In this document: positions 31,010-41,373 of the stretch, piece after piece | Numbering within the stretch: the first letter of the stretch is position 1 | Layout: every line of letters begins with the position of its first letter | From: Ascoidea asiatica | Taxonomy: Eukaryota; Ascomycota; Saccharomycetes; Ascoideales; Ascoideaceae | Length of the DNA: 64,000 bases | Assembly (NCBI GenBank): GCA_001600695.1 | Contig: BCKQ01000008.1 | Coordinates: forward strand, 124,001 to 188,000 | Direction: 5' to 3' | Notes under the pieces: generated by a model | Database searches by the model: none | What the model was told of the DNA's origin: nothing | Seen by the model: only the letters and a program-made list of their open reading frames with translations | Made by a program: the position numbers and the translations under genes

Positions 31010-32989
31010 ATGATAACGTTAAATTCAAAAATTTTATTCATTTTTTCATCAATTTTTTTAATAATATCTCAAATTAAAATTGTTAATTCTTGGTCACCAA
31101 CAAATTCTTATGCTCCAGGTAAAATAACTTGTCCATCAAATTCAAAAACTTCTTCAAATTCAACTTCAATTTATGGTAAAACCAATGGTTTTTTAAGAAA
31201 TTCTTCATATATAAGTAATAATGAATATTCTTGGTTACAAAAAAGAAATATAACAACTTTATCAAATTTAAAAAAATTCTTTAATTATAATACAAAATTA
31301 TCAAATCAATCTGATTTTAATATAGATTCTTTTTTTGAACAATTAACTGATAATGAATCAATAATTATTGGAACTGCTTTTTCTGGTGGCGGTTATAGAG
31401 CAATGTTAGCAGGTGCTGGTGAATTATCTGCTTTAGATAATAATACTGTTGGAGCTTTTGAATATGGTTTAGGTGGTTTACTTGAATCTTCAACTTATAT
31501 TTCTGGTTTATCTGGTGGTAATTGGTTAACTGGTACTTTAATTATGAATAATTGGACAAATATTCAATCTTTAATTAATCAAGATTCTATTTGGAATTTA
31601 GAGCATTCAATTTTTTCTTCTGGTGGTATAAATATTTTTTCAACTGTTTCTACCTGGGATGATATATCTGATGAAATTGATGATAAAAGAGATGCAGGTT
31701 ATGAAGTTTCTTTAACTGATGCTTGGGGTAGAGCATTATCAAGACAATTTTTCACAAATTTATCTGATTATGAATATGGTGCTCCATTAACTTGGTCAAC
31801 TTTAAGAGATTCTTCAGTTTTTCAAAATGCTGAAATGCCATTTCCATTTTCTGTTGCTGATGGTAGAGCTCCTGGTACTCAAATTATTAATTTAAATTCA
31901 ACAGTTTTTGAAATTAATCCTTTTGAAATTGGATCTTGGGATCCTTCTGTACATTCATTTTTTGATATTAAATATCTTGGTACAAATGTTACAAACGGTA
32001 AAGTAAATGATTCTGAATGTATTGCAGGTTTTGATAATGCTGGGTTTATAATGGGTACTTCATCTTCATTATTTAATCAATTTTTATTACAATTAAATAC
32101 AACTGGTTTAACAGGTGTATTATATGATTTAATTCAAGATTTTTTAACTGATCTTGATGAAGATGATAATGATATTGCTGTTTATGATCCAAATCCATTT
32201 TATCAATCTGAATTTGGTACTTCAGATAGTGTTGCAGATGCTTCATATCTTTATTTAGTTGATGGTGGTGAAGATAATCAAAATGTTCCATTAGCTCCAT
32301 TAATTAGACCTGAAAGATATGTTGATGTAGTTTTTGCATTTGATAATAGTGCAGATACTGATGAAAATTGGCCAAATGGTTCTTCATTAGCTTATACATA
32401 TTCAAGACAATTTACAACTCAAGGTAATGGAACTGCATTTCCATATGTACCAGATACTACAAGTTTTAGATCATTAAATTTATCTTCAAAACCAACATTT
32501 TTTGGTTGTGATTCAAGTAATTTAACTTCTTTAGGTAATATACCTCCATTAGTTGTTTATATTGCAAATAGACCATTTTCATATTGGTCAAATACTTCAA
32601 CATATAAAATGTCATATGATGAAGATGAAAAATTAGGTATGTTTGAAAATGGTTTTGAAGTAACTTCAAGAAATAATTTAACTTTAGATGAAAATTGGCC
32701 AACATGTGTTGCATGTGCAATAATGAGAAGAACTCAAGAAAGAAATAATGATACACAACCTGATATTTGTAAAGAATGTTTTGATGAATATTGTTGGAAT
32801 GGAGATTATTCAACTGCAACTCCTGGTATAAATTTTACAATGAATGGTACAACTTCTGGTGATGAAGATACTGGTAATGAAACAAGTAATGCAATTTCAT
32901 TATTCTGGAAAAATAATAAAGACTCAAATGGTTATAATTATTTAAAATATTTTTCTATTGTGTTTTTAACTATTGCTTTATTGTTTTAA
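31010..32989 (+). CDS. PLB1: phospholipase B / lysophospholipase, probably GPI-anchored
   Basis: The 659-residue product begins with a signal peptide (hydrophobic to about residue 27, then SWSPTNSYAPG). It contains the fungal PLB catalytic features: SGGGYRAML near 126-134 (oxyanion region), GLSGGNWL near 165-172 (nucleophile Ser in GxSGG) and VDGGEDNQNVPLAPLI near 416-431 (catalytic Asp). Late Cys residues (CVACAIMRR, CKECFDEYC) match the conserved PLB cysteine pattern. Many N-glycosylation sequons are present. The C-terminus ends in a hydrophobic tail (FSIVFLTIALLF) after a Ser/Thr/Asn-rich stretch, as in GPI-anchored PLBs. It would deacylate phospholipids and lysophospholipids at the cell surface or periplasm. 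It sits between two YOR1-like transporters transcribed the same way. Which PLB paralogue it is cannot be told. Confidence 0.92.
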   Translation: MITLNSKILFIFSSIFLIISQIKIVNSWSPTNSYAPGKITCPSNSKTSSNSTSIYGKTNGFLRNSSYISNNEYSWLQKRNITTLSNLKKFFNYNTKLSNQSDFNIDSFFEQLTDNESIIIGTAFSGGGYRAMLAGAGELSALDNNTVGAFEYGLGGLLESSTYISGLSGGNWLTGTLIMNNWTNIQSLINQDSIWNLEHSIFSSGGINIFSTVSTWDDISDEIDDKRDAGYEVSLTDAWGRALSRQFFTNLSDYEYGAPLTWSTLRDSSVFQNAEMPFPFSVADGRAPGTQIINLNSTVFEINPFEIGSWDPSVHSFFDIKYLGTNVTNGKVNDSECIAGFDNAGFIMGTSSSLFNQFLLQLNTTGLTGVLYDLIQDFLTDLDEDDNDIAVYDPNPFYQSEFGTSDSVADASYLYLVDGGEDNQNVPLAPLIRPERYVDVVFAFDNSADTDENWPNGSSLAYTYSRQFTTQGNGTAFPYVPDTTSFRSLNLSSKPTFFGCDSSNLTSLGNIPPLVVYIANRPFSYWSNTSTYKMSYDEDEKLGMFENGFEVTSRNNLTLDENWPTCVACAIMRRTQERNNDTQPDICKECFDEYCWNGDYSTATPGINFTMNGTTSGDEDTGNETSNAISLFWKNNKDSNGYNYLKYFSIVFLTIALLF

Positions 32990-33716
32990 TAATTTTTTAA
33001 ATAAAATTTAGTACATATTTTTGTTAGTTTATCTTTGTTTTCAAATTCGGAGGTCATTATTTCCATAAATGGAATCCCGAGATGAATGCCGGTCGATCTA
33101 ACCAAAAGCCGTCGGCAATTCAACATAAGTTATTGAGATTTCAATATTAAATTGGCGTGCCAAATCCGCCTGTGGTTTCCGTGTGTTCCCCGTCGGGCGG
33201 GTACGGTACACAGCTGATCATTCCCGTTGAAATAGCCGTCGGAAATAGCCTTTCCGTGCGGTTGGGACCAAAGCTTCCCGCATCCGCCCCTGTTCCGCAT
33301 CCGCCTGCTCTCTTTTTGAGCCTCCAAAGCGCCCCGGACTTAAGATTGTTTTGAGAGACTGCCCCGTTTTGCTCTGCTTCTGCAGTGTTTCTTATGTAAT
33401 CCGCTTATTACTAATGACTTTTCAGTAGTTAAACATTGATTATTTAATGATTTAAAATTGTTTTTCGTTGTGCAAGAAGAACGGCTTTAAGTTTTCCCAG
33501 ATTATGGAAGCAAAAGTCTTAAAATTGAATAATATTTGAATATTTACGAAGGAAACTGATTTCATCAGTTTTACTGAAGTATAAATATTGATTTATTTGT
33601 CTTATTTGTAATTTTGATTGGAATCTTGAATTTGGAATTAGAATCAGAATTAGAATTTAATTTTGGATTAGGATTCGATTGTCTTTGATAAGAATAATAA
33701 TAAAAATATATCGAAT
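32990..33716. promoter_or_regulatory. YOR1-like copy 3 promoter region with GC-rich island D
   Basis: GC-rich island at about 33050-33375 with a repeated GCCGTCGG word (about 33113 and 33228), CGTCGGGCGGG and TTCCCG-type sequence. Downstream to the ATG at 33717 the DNA becomes AT-rich, with a GGAATTAGAATCAGAATTAGAATT repeat-like stretch near 33630-33670. No gene is seen. Confidence 0.55.
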
Positions 33717-33758
33717 ATGTCAGATTCAACAAAATCTGTATCTTTATCTTCCAGTTCC

Positions 33759-33816
<58 letters not shown>

Positions 33817-36800
33817 GTAGTTCAAAAAAAAATGATGAGATTATCACAAAAAATCCAATTGATTCTCATTTAAATGATGATTCAAATTTAAAAAAACAAC
33901 AAGGTTTAGATGTTTCAAATATTGAATCTTTCAATTTAAAAAAACAAAAACATCTATTATCTTTTTTATTTTCAAATAATATACCTCCAATTCCTTTAGA
34001 AGATGAAAGAAAAAAATTTCCAATGAATTCAATCGCCAAAAGAAATATACTATCATATATTTGTTTTTGGTGGTTACATCCAATAATGAAAGTTGGTTAT
34101 AAAAGAACTTTACAAAATAATGATTTATGGTATTTATCAGAAGATTTAAAAATTGATACAATTTATAATACTTTTAAAAAAAATTTAACCGAATCTTTAG
34201 ATAAAAAAAGAGCACAATTTTTATTAAAAGTTGAAAAAGATCCAAATTTCAAAGATAAAAAAAATTTATCTGATGATGAAATCATTGAAGAAATTTGGGA
34301 TAATTATTTAATTATTAAAGTTTTATTTAAAACTTTTAGAAAAAGATATATGGCTGCAGTTTTTATAAAATGCCTTTCTGATGTTGGTTTTTCAACTAAT
34401 CCTTTAATTACAAAAGAATTAATAAAATTCGTTGAATTAAAATCAATAAATTCTTCACTACCAATTAATAAAGGTATTGGTTATTCTTTTGGTGCTTCTT
34501 TAGTAATATTTGTTTCTGGTGTTTTAATTAATCATTTTTTTCATAATTCAATGACTGTTGGTTTACAAGTTAAAGCTGTATTAACAAAAGCAATATTTGA
34601 TAAATCTTTCAAACTTGATTCAAAGGCAAAACATAATTATCCAACTGGTAAAATAACTTCATTAATGGGTACTGATTTAGCTAGAATTGATTTAGCTATT
34701 GGTTTTCAACCACTTGTTTTATCTTTTCCAGTTTCTGTAATAATTTGCATAGCTTTATTAATTCATAATATTGGTGCTCCTGCTTTATCAGGTATTGGTT
34801 TATTTATTGTTTCAATTGTTGTTATATCTTATTGTTCTTCATTTCTTTTACAATTTAGAGTTAAAGCAAATAAATGGACTGATTTAAGAGTTGGTTCTAT
34901 TAGAGAAATCTTAAATTCAATGAAAATGATTAAATTTTATGCTTGGGAACTGCCATATAAAGATCAAGTTGCAAATAGAAGAAATAAAGAAATGAATATA
35001 ATTTTTAAAATGCAATTTTTAAGAAATTTATTTGTATCTTATGGTATTTCTTTACCAACTTTATCTTCAATGTTAGCATTTATTGTTGTTTTCAAAACAA
35101 GCTCTGGTAAAAGTGCTGCTGATGTTTTTTCTTCAGTTTCTTTATTTAATACTTTAGCTCAACAAGTTATGATGTTACCAATGGCTTTAGCTTCATCAAT
35201 GGATGCTATTGTTGGTTTAAAAAGAGTTAATGATTTTTTAAAATCAACAGAAGAAAAAGATACTACTGAAATTGAATTAATTGAAGAAAAACATTTAAAC
35301 TTCACTAAAGATGATTCAATGGCTATTCAATTAAGAAATGCTACTTTTAAATGGGAACAATTTGATAGAGAAGATCAAGATAACGACAATGATAATGATG
35401 ATGATAAAGATAATGAAAAAAAATCTAATAATAAACATAATAAATTAGAATTACAGAAAACTTTATCAAGAAAACTTACAAGATATTCAACAATCCCAGA
35501 AAATCAAATTATTGATCCTTCAACTTTCAAAGGCTTACTTGATATCAATTTAGATATCAAAAAGGGTGAATTTATTATTATTACTGGTCTTATTGGTTCT
35601 GGAAAATCCTCTTTATTGTCTGCTTTAGCAGGAATGATGAATAAAGAAAATGGTATTTTGAAAATCAACGATTCTTTATTATTATGTGGTTATCCATGGG
35701 TTCAAAATGCAACTGTCAAAGAAAATATTGTATTCGGTGAAGAATTTGATGAACAAAAATATAAAAATATTATCAATTCTTGTGCTTTAAGCGCAGATCT
35801 TGCAGTATTGCCAGCTGGTGATAATACTGAAATTGGTGAAAGAGGTATAACATTATCCGGGGGTCAAAAAGCTAGAATTAATTTAGCAAGAGCTGTTTAT
35901 AATGATAAAAATATCATTCTATTAGATGATGTTTTAAGTGCAGTTGATGCAAGAGTTGGAAAACAAATTATGACTGAATGTTTAATGGGGTTACTTAAAG
36001 ATAAAACAAGAGTCTTAGCCACTCATCAATTATCACTAATTGATTATGCAGATAGAATCATTTTCTTAGATGGTAAAGGTGGACTTGTATGTGGTTCATT
36101 AGAAGAAGTTAGATCTAAATGTCCAGAATTTGTTGATTTAATGGAATATAGTGCAGAATCGCAAAAAGATGAATCTGATGATGAGGAGGCATCAATATTT
36201 GATGAAAAAAATATAGAAAAAGAATCAGTTTTTAATAAATCTAGAACTATGACCAGATCAAGTGAATTTGATCAAAATGAAGAAAAAAATAATGAAGAAT
36301 TCAAAAGTAGTACAGTTGATGGTCATTTAGTTGAAGAAGAAGATAGAGCTGTAAATAAAATTTCCTGGGATGTTTATAAACATTATATTCAAATGGGGTC
36401 AGGAGCTTTTAGACTAACATCAATTCCACTATTAATATTACTTTGTTCATTAGCAATATTTTCAAATTTATTCACATCAACATGGTTATCATTTTGGACA
36501 GACGATAAATTTGATTTACCAACAAATACATATATTGGAATTTATGTTATGATGGCATTCTGTTATGTTATTTTTACAACATTATTTTTTACAATGCTTC
36601 TTTATATTACCAACACCGCTGCAAGAAAATTAAATGTTGCAGCAGTTGAAAAAGTTTTACATGCCCCAATGTCATATATTGATACAACACCACTAGGTAG
36701 AATACTTAATAGATTTACAAAAGATACAGATAGTCTTGATAATGAAATTGGAGATCAATTAAGGTTGTTCATTTTCCCATTAGCACAAGTTGTTGGAGTT

Positions 36801-38156
36801 TTAATATTATGTATAATTTATTTACCATGGTTTGCAATCGCAATACCTGGATTAGTATTTATATATATATCAATTTCATCATATTATCAAGCAGCTGCAA
36901 GAGAAGTTAAGAGATTAGAAGCATTGAATAGATCTTTAGTTTATAATAATTTCAATGAATGTTTAGAAGGTGTTAATACAATCAAAGCATATAATGCAAC
37001 TGATAGATTTAAAGTTAAAAATGTTAAATTAATTGATACAATGAATGAAGCATATTATATTACAATTTGTAATCAAAGATGGTTATCAATTCATCTTGAT
37101 ATGGTTGCAGGGGCATTTGCATTATTAATTTCATTACTTTGTGTTACAAGACAATTCAATATAAATGCATCATCAGTTGGATTATTATTATCGTATGTTT
37201 TACAAATTGCAGGATTATTATCAATGTTAGTTAGATCAATGACACAAGTGGAAAATGAAATGAATTCAGTTGAAAGATTAGCATATTATGCATATGATTT
37301 ACCACAGGAAGCACCATATTTGATTAGTTCAACAAAACCTGATGAAAATTGGCCAATTACTGGATCACTTAAATTTGAAGAAGCAGATCTTAGATATAGA
37401 GAAGGATTACCATTGGTTTTAAAAAATTTAACATTTAATATCAAAGGGTCTGAAAAAGTTGGAATTTGTGGTAGAACAGGTGCAGGAAAATCCAGTATAA
37501 TGACAGCATTATATAGATTAAGTGAATTAAGTAATGGAAGAATATTAATTGATGATATTGATATTTCCAAGATTGGATTAAAAGATTTAAGAAGTAAATT
37601 AAGTATTATTCCACAAGATCCAGTTTTGTTTAGAGGTACAATTAAGAAAAATTTAGATCCATTTGATGGTAGTACAGATGAAGAATTATGGGATGCATTA
37701 AGAAGAGCAGGATTAATCGGCAGTGAGAATTTAGAAACTATTAAAAAACAAGTATTACAAGGAGATAATTTGGAAAGTANTCATAAATTCCATTTAGATC
37801 AACAAGTTGAAGATGAAGGTAGTAATTTTTCCTTGGGAGAAAGACAATTACTAGCATTAGCTAGGGCTTTGGTACGTAACTCAAAGATACTAATATTGGA
37901 TGAAGCTACATCAAGTGTTGATTATGAAACCGATTCTAAGATTCAAAATACTATTAAAACCGAATTCAAAGATTGTACAATACTATGTATCGCTCATAGA
38001 TTAAGAACTATTTTGAATTATGATAAAATTTTGGTTTTAGAAAAAGGTGAAATTGAAGAATTTGATGAACCTATTAAGCTTTATAATAATCCAGATGGAA
38101 TTTTCAGGGAAATGTGTGATAGATCACAAATTACTCCAGCTGATTTTGAATCTTAA
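33717..38156 (+). CDS. YOR1-like ABCC multidrug transporter (copy 3)
   Basis: The 1,479-residue product has an N-terminal Asn run of about 19 encoded by AAT repeats, then the Yor1-type PPIPLEDERKKFPMNS, FFWWL-like CFWWLHPIMKVGYKRTL and TMD1. NBD1: GLIGSGKSS near 624, LSGGQ near 713, IILLDDVLSAVDA near 732. TMD2 follows. NBD2: GRTGAGKSS near 1251, FSLGERQ near 1371, ILILDEATSSVD near 1391. One codon (agt-ant-cat, n at 37780) is ambiguous and translates as X. NBD2 from 37342 to 38035 is nucleotide-identical to the interrupted copy 1, while the rest is diverged. It also has a 20-residue charged insert (about 190-205) in its first cytosolic segment absent from copy 2. Predicted to export drugs or organic anions at the plasma membrane. 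Confidence 0.92.
33757..33815 (+). repeat. AAT triplet repeat encoding poly-Asn
   Basis: About 19 consecutive AAT codons in the N-terminus of YOR1-like copy 3. One of many Asn-codon microsatellites in this window; its length is likely variable. Confidence 0.93.
37342..38035 (+). repeat. 694-bp tract identical to 10198-10891 (inverted)
   Basis: Partner of the tract in copy 1; covers most of NBD2 from just before GSLKFEEADL to the KILVLEK region. First mismatches are at 37341 and 38036. The shared n at 37780 corresponds to 10453. Confidence 0.93.
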
Positions 38157-38647
38157 GCCAAATGAATACTTCCCTTCTCAACTTTAAAAGTTTTTTTTTT
38201 CAAACATATCAATTATATTATTTTACTAAAACATTTTTTATTTTTAGCTTCTCCATTTTTATTTAATTTTTTCAGTCTACCCTTTTCAGTTTTTTAATAC
38301 CTGTTTATGTTTCTCAGTTTTTATTTTTGCCATTATTTTGGACACACTTTTTAATATGTAATAATTTTTTTTAAACTCTCAAAACTGTTTATAACTGTGA
38401 ATTAATTGTTTATAGACCCTAATAAAAGTTGTTTTCCTTTCTAATACTTTTTAAATCATTTCCTTTGTAAAAAAACTGATCTTGCTATATTCTGAGAAGG
38501 CTTTAACTTTACTCCAGTTTAAATTTGTAGTATCAAACAGAAATCAATAATTCCATATTAAAAAATAAGCAATTCTATTTACAGTGTACTTAAAAAGAAT
38601 ATTTGTTATAAATTATTAACGAGCTAGTTATTATTATCAATGAATTT
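38157..38647. other. convergent 3' region, no gene seen
   Basis: T-rich and AT-rich DNA between the 3' end of YOR1-like copy 3 and the 3' end of the small minus-strand gene. Presumed 3' UTRs and polyadenylation signals; nothing else recognised. Confidence 0.5.
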
Positions 38648-39115
38648 TTAAATTGACCTTACATTAGAAGAAAAATGATTTTCTGTAGAGCCTGTTATAG
38701 GAGAATCATTAGTATTTTGATCTTCTAAATCAATTAAAGTAAAATTATTTTTTAATTCTAAAAGATCATATTTATTAATATATTTTGATGAAATACCATA
38801 TAAAATGAAAATAGATTCGTAAATTAAATAATAATATAATTTAGCTTTAATTAATAGGAGAATTTCATAGAAACAAGAATTTAAGAAAAAAACATTGATG
38901 AATGAGTTTTGGACATAAATGAGATAATAATCTTTTAATGGTATAATAATAAGATTATCCAAATCAGTTACACTACTTTTATCATCAATGCATTTAACTA
39001 TCATGGGAAATGAATTTATCAATATAATACTTGTGATATCTGGAGATAAATTTCCAATTCTTTCTAGGTCTTCACCTTTTTCTGGATGATTTGCATCTGG
39101 ATGATTAGTTATCAT
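38648..39115 (-). CDS. small orphan protein, possibly 5'-incomplete
   Basis: From the first ATG at 39115 the product is 155 residues. The frame is also open upstream for 20 codons, to a TGA at 39176-39178. That extra stretch (ECENWFLFGDKLTFGKSIFV) reads like real coding sequence. The gene therefore may have a 5' exon behind an intron, or may be a decayed fragment. The protein has alternating hydrophobic strands (TSIILINSFPMIVKCI, LIIIPLKDYYLIYVQ) and a helix-like LLLIKAKLYYYLIYESIF, loosely reminiscent of longin or sedlin folds, then an acidic tail (DLEDQNTND). I cannot name it. It lies between YOR1-like copy 3 and PBR1, divergent from PBR1. Confidence 0.5.
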   Translation of the reverse strand: MITNHPDANHPEKGEDLERIGNLSPDITSIILINSFPMIVKCIDDKSSVTDLDNLIIIPLKDYYLIYVQNSFINVFFLNSCFYEILLLIKAKLYYYLIYESIFILYGISSKYINKYDLLELKNNFTLIDLEDQNTNDSPITGSTENHFSSNVRSI

Positions 39116-39178
39116 AACAAATATACTTTTTCCAAATGTTAGTTTGTCGCCAAATAAAAACCAATTTTCACACTCTCA

Positions 39179-39729
39179 AGCAATTCTTTTATCCAGGAAT
39201 AGTAACGTTATAATAGCAATAGTAAGTTAGACCGATGGCAGATAGCTTGACTGCGGGGTAGTTTGCTGACCGAAACTGAATCCATTTTCTCGGAAGCCAA
39301 AAGTCACGGCATTATTTCCGGAAGTGGTTTTTCCTTTTTAGGGAATGTAGCTTTTGTAGACCCCTGGTATAGTCTTTCGCCACAACAGCCAGACCCCAAA
39401 GCCAGACCGCAGACCACAGACCCCAGATAGAACCAGCACATACTTTGCTTGTCCAATCCGTGTCGTATTGTGGAGGCTTTTGGAGTTTACAAAAGGAGTT
39501 CCGTATACCTGGCGCCGATCTTTCAAAAATACTAGGCGGGTAAAACGAAACTAAAATCAATTTTGAGAGCACAGCAAAACTATCGAGGGCCATTGTTCTT
39601 GAATTTCATTTGATCTATCTGATTTATTTGATTTTTTTATTTGATTTATTCTTGTGATCAATATTCTTTGAATTGTTTATATTCAATTATTATTGAAAGT
39701 AGTTTTGTTAGTTGTTATTGTTTTTTGTA
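39179..39729. promoter_or_regulatory. PBR1 upstream region with GC-rich island E
   Basis: GC-rich island at about 39235-39600 directly upstream of PBR1; the last 130 bp before the ATG are AT-rich (GATTTATTTGATTT repeats near 39610-39650). On the minus strand an ATG at about 39284 opens only 25 codons. A 93-codon minus-strand frame at 39312-39593 is a candidate 5' exon for the orphan gene but has no recognisable content. Confidence 0.5.
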
Positions 39730-41373
39730 ATGCCTTTACATATATTGGGATCTTTAATAATTGATGGACCTGATAAGATTCCATATTGGAGTTATATTAA
39801 AGTCATAGTTCCAATTATTTTAACCATAGCTTCAGTGAAATATTATTTTGCCGGCGCTAGAAATTCATGGGAAAGAGATTTACATGGAAGAGTTTATATA
39901 GTAACAGGAGGTACATCAGGTTTAGGTGCGACAGTGGCAAAAGAATTGGCTTCAAGAGGTGCTCAATTAATTTTATTAGTTAAAAATTTGAATGATACTT
40001 GGCTAATTGATTATATTGATGATTTAAGAAGAGAAACAGATAATATTTTAATATATGCAGAAGAATGTGACTTTAATTCTCTTTATTCTGTTAGAAAATT
40101 TGCAACAACTTGGATTGATAATACTCCTCCAAGAAGATTGGATGGTATAATATCATGCGCTGCAGAATCTTTACCAATTGGTAAATTAAGACAATTATCA
40201 ATTGATGGTGTTGAAAAACAAATACAAATTAATTATCTATCAACTTTTCATCTTATAAATTTAATCTCTCCTTCATTAAAATCTCAACCACCTGATAGAG
40301 ATGTTAGAATTATTTTAATAACTTGTTTATCTCAAGTTTTTGGTCAAATTGATTTAAATGATTTATTATGGCAAAAAAAGAAATATCCAATAAATTCACC
40401 ATGGAAAATTTTTGGTACTTCAAAATTATTATTATCATGTTTTGCAAAAGAATTTCAAAACAGAATTAATTCATATGAAAGAAATGATAAATTACCATGT
40501 AATATTACAATTCAAGTTATTAATCCAGGTTTAATGAGATCTCCTTCAACAAAAAGATTTTTATCTTTTGGTTCTTTAATTGGTTTAATTTTTTATATTT
40601 TGTTTTATCCAATATTCTGGATTTTTCTAAAATCAACTTTTCAAGGTTCTCAATCAGTTTTTTATGCAATTATGAATCCAGATTTTATTAATAGAAAACA
40701 AACTTTTTTTATTCAAGAATGTTCAGTATTGAAAAATTTCTCAAGACCTGAATTAAATGATAGTGAATTAATTAAAAATGTTTTTGATAAAACTGAAAAA
40801 TCAATTTTAGAAATTGAAAAACAATCTGCAATTATTAGAAATAATGAAAAAAAATTGAATGAGAAAAGTAAGGATAATACTAGTAAAAATAATAAAAGTA
40901 ATAAAAAGAAAAATAAGAAAACAAATACAAATACAAATACAAAAGAAAAATTAAAAAATAATAATGATTTATCATCTAATTCTGATAAAAATAAAGATAA
41001 AGATTCTAAAAAGAAAAAAAAGGAAATAACGGCAGAAGATTTGAAACCATATGACCCAGTCTTAGATGGCTTTATAGACAGATTGAAAGAAAAAGGATCA
41101 TTTCCATTATCTTCGATGTCAAATAATTCAAATAATCTAAAAGAACCATCATTATTTGATATAAATTCAAATACTATTAATGCTACTAATAATAATGATA
41201 AAAGTAATAGTCAATCTAATAATAAATATTTAAAACAATTAGAAGAGAAGTATAATAAATCAAGAGGTCAATTTGGATCAAAAGCTGTTAATAAAGTTAA
41301 TTCATTATCAGAAAGTAATGAAAATGAAAAACCATCTATAGTTTCAAATCCTTTTACATCCCGTAAGACATGA
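39730..41373 (+). CDS. PBR1: PBR1-type short-chain dehydrogenase-like protein
   Basis: I start at the ATG at 39730 (MPLHILGSLIIDGPDKIPYW). The frame is open 18 nt further upstream but without an ATG, and this start matches the S. cerevisiae Pbr1 N-terminus as I remember it. The 547-residue product has an N-terminal hydrophobic segment (about 20-37), the SDR cofactor motif VTGGTSGLG at 58-66, PPRRLDGIISCAA, then PPDRDVRIILITC. The usual YxxxK is FGTSK (Phe228, Lys232). A second hydrophobic segment (LIGLIFYILFYPIFWIFL) follows at about 280. The tail from about 375 is long, Lys/Asn-rich and disordered. Pbr1 (YNL181W) is a putative membrane-associated oxidoreductase required for viability in S. 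cerevisiae; its reaction is unknown. The tail is longer than in the 407-residue yeast protein. Confidence 0.88.
   Translation: MPLHILGSLIIDGPDKIPYWSYIKVIVPIILTIASVKYYFAGARNSWERDLHGRVYIVTGGTSGLGATVAKELASRGAQLILLVKNLNDTWLIDYIDDLRRETDNILIYAEECDFNSLYSVRKFATTWIDNTPPRRLDGIISCAAESLPIGKLRQLSIDGVEKQIQINYLSTFHLINLISPSLKSQPPDRDVRIILITCLSQVFGQIDLNDLLWQKKKYPINSPWKIFGTSKLLLSCFAKEFQNRINSYERNDKLPCNITIQVINPGLMRSPSTKRFLSFGSLIGLIFYILFYPIFWIFLKSTFQGSQSVFYAIMNPDFINRKQTFFIQECSVLKNFSRPELNDSELIKNVFDKTEKSILEIEKQSAIIRNNEKKLNEKSKDNTSKNNKSNKKKNKKTNTNTNTKEKLKNNNDLSSNSDKNKDKDSKKKKKEITAEDLKPYDPVLDGFIDRLKEKGSFPLSSMSNNSNNLKEPSLFDINSNTINATNNNDKSNSQSNNKYLKQLEEKYNKSRGQFGSKAVNKVNSLSESNENEKPSIVSNPFTSRKT

Noticed and set aside
38648..39115. 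TRAPP (Tca17/sedlin) or AP sigma identity for the orphan protein
   Set aside because: Only a loose strand and helix pattern; no diagnostic motif, so no name given.
39312..39593. 93-codon minus-strand frame as a first exon of the orphan gene
   Set aside because: No supporting splice signals found and no recognisable content; kept only as a possibility.
39712..39729. upstream start for PBR1
   Set aside because: The codon there is TTG; the first ATG at 39730 gives the family-type N-terminus.
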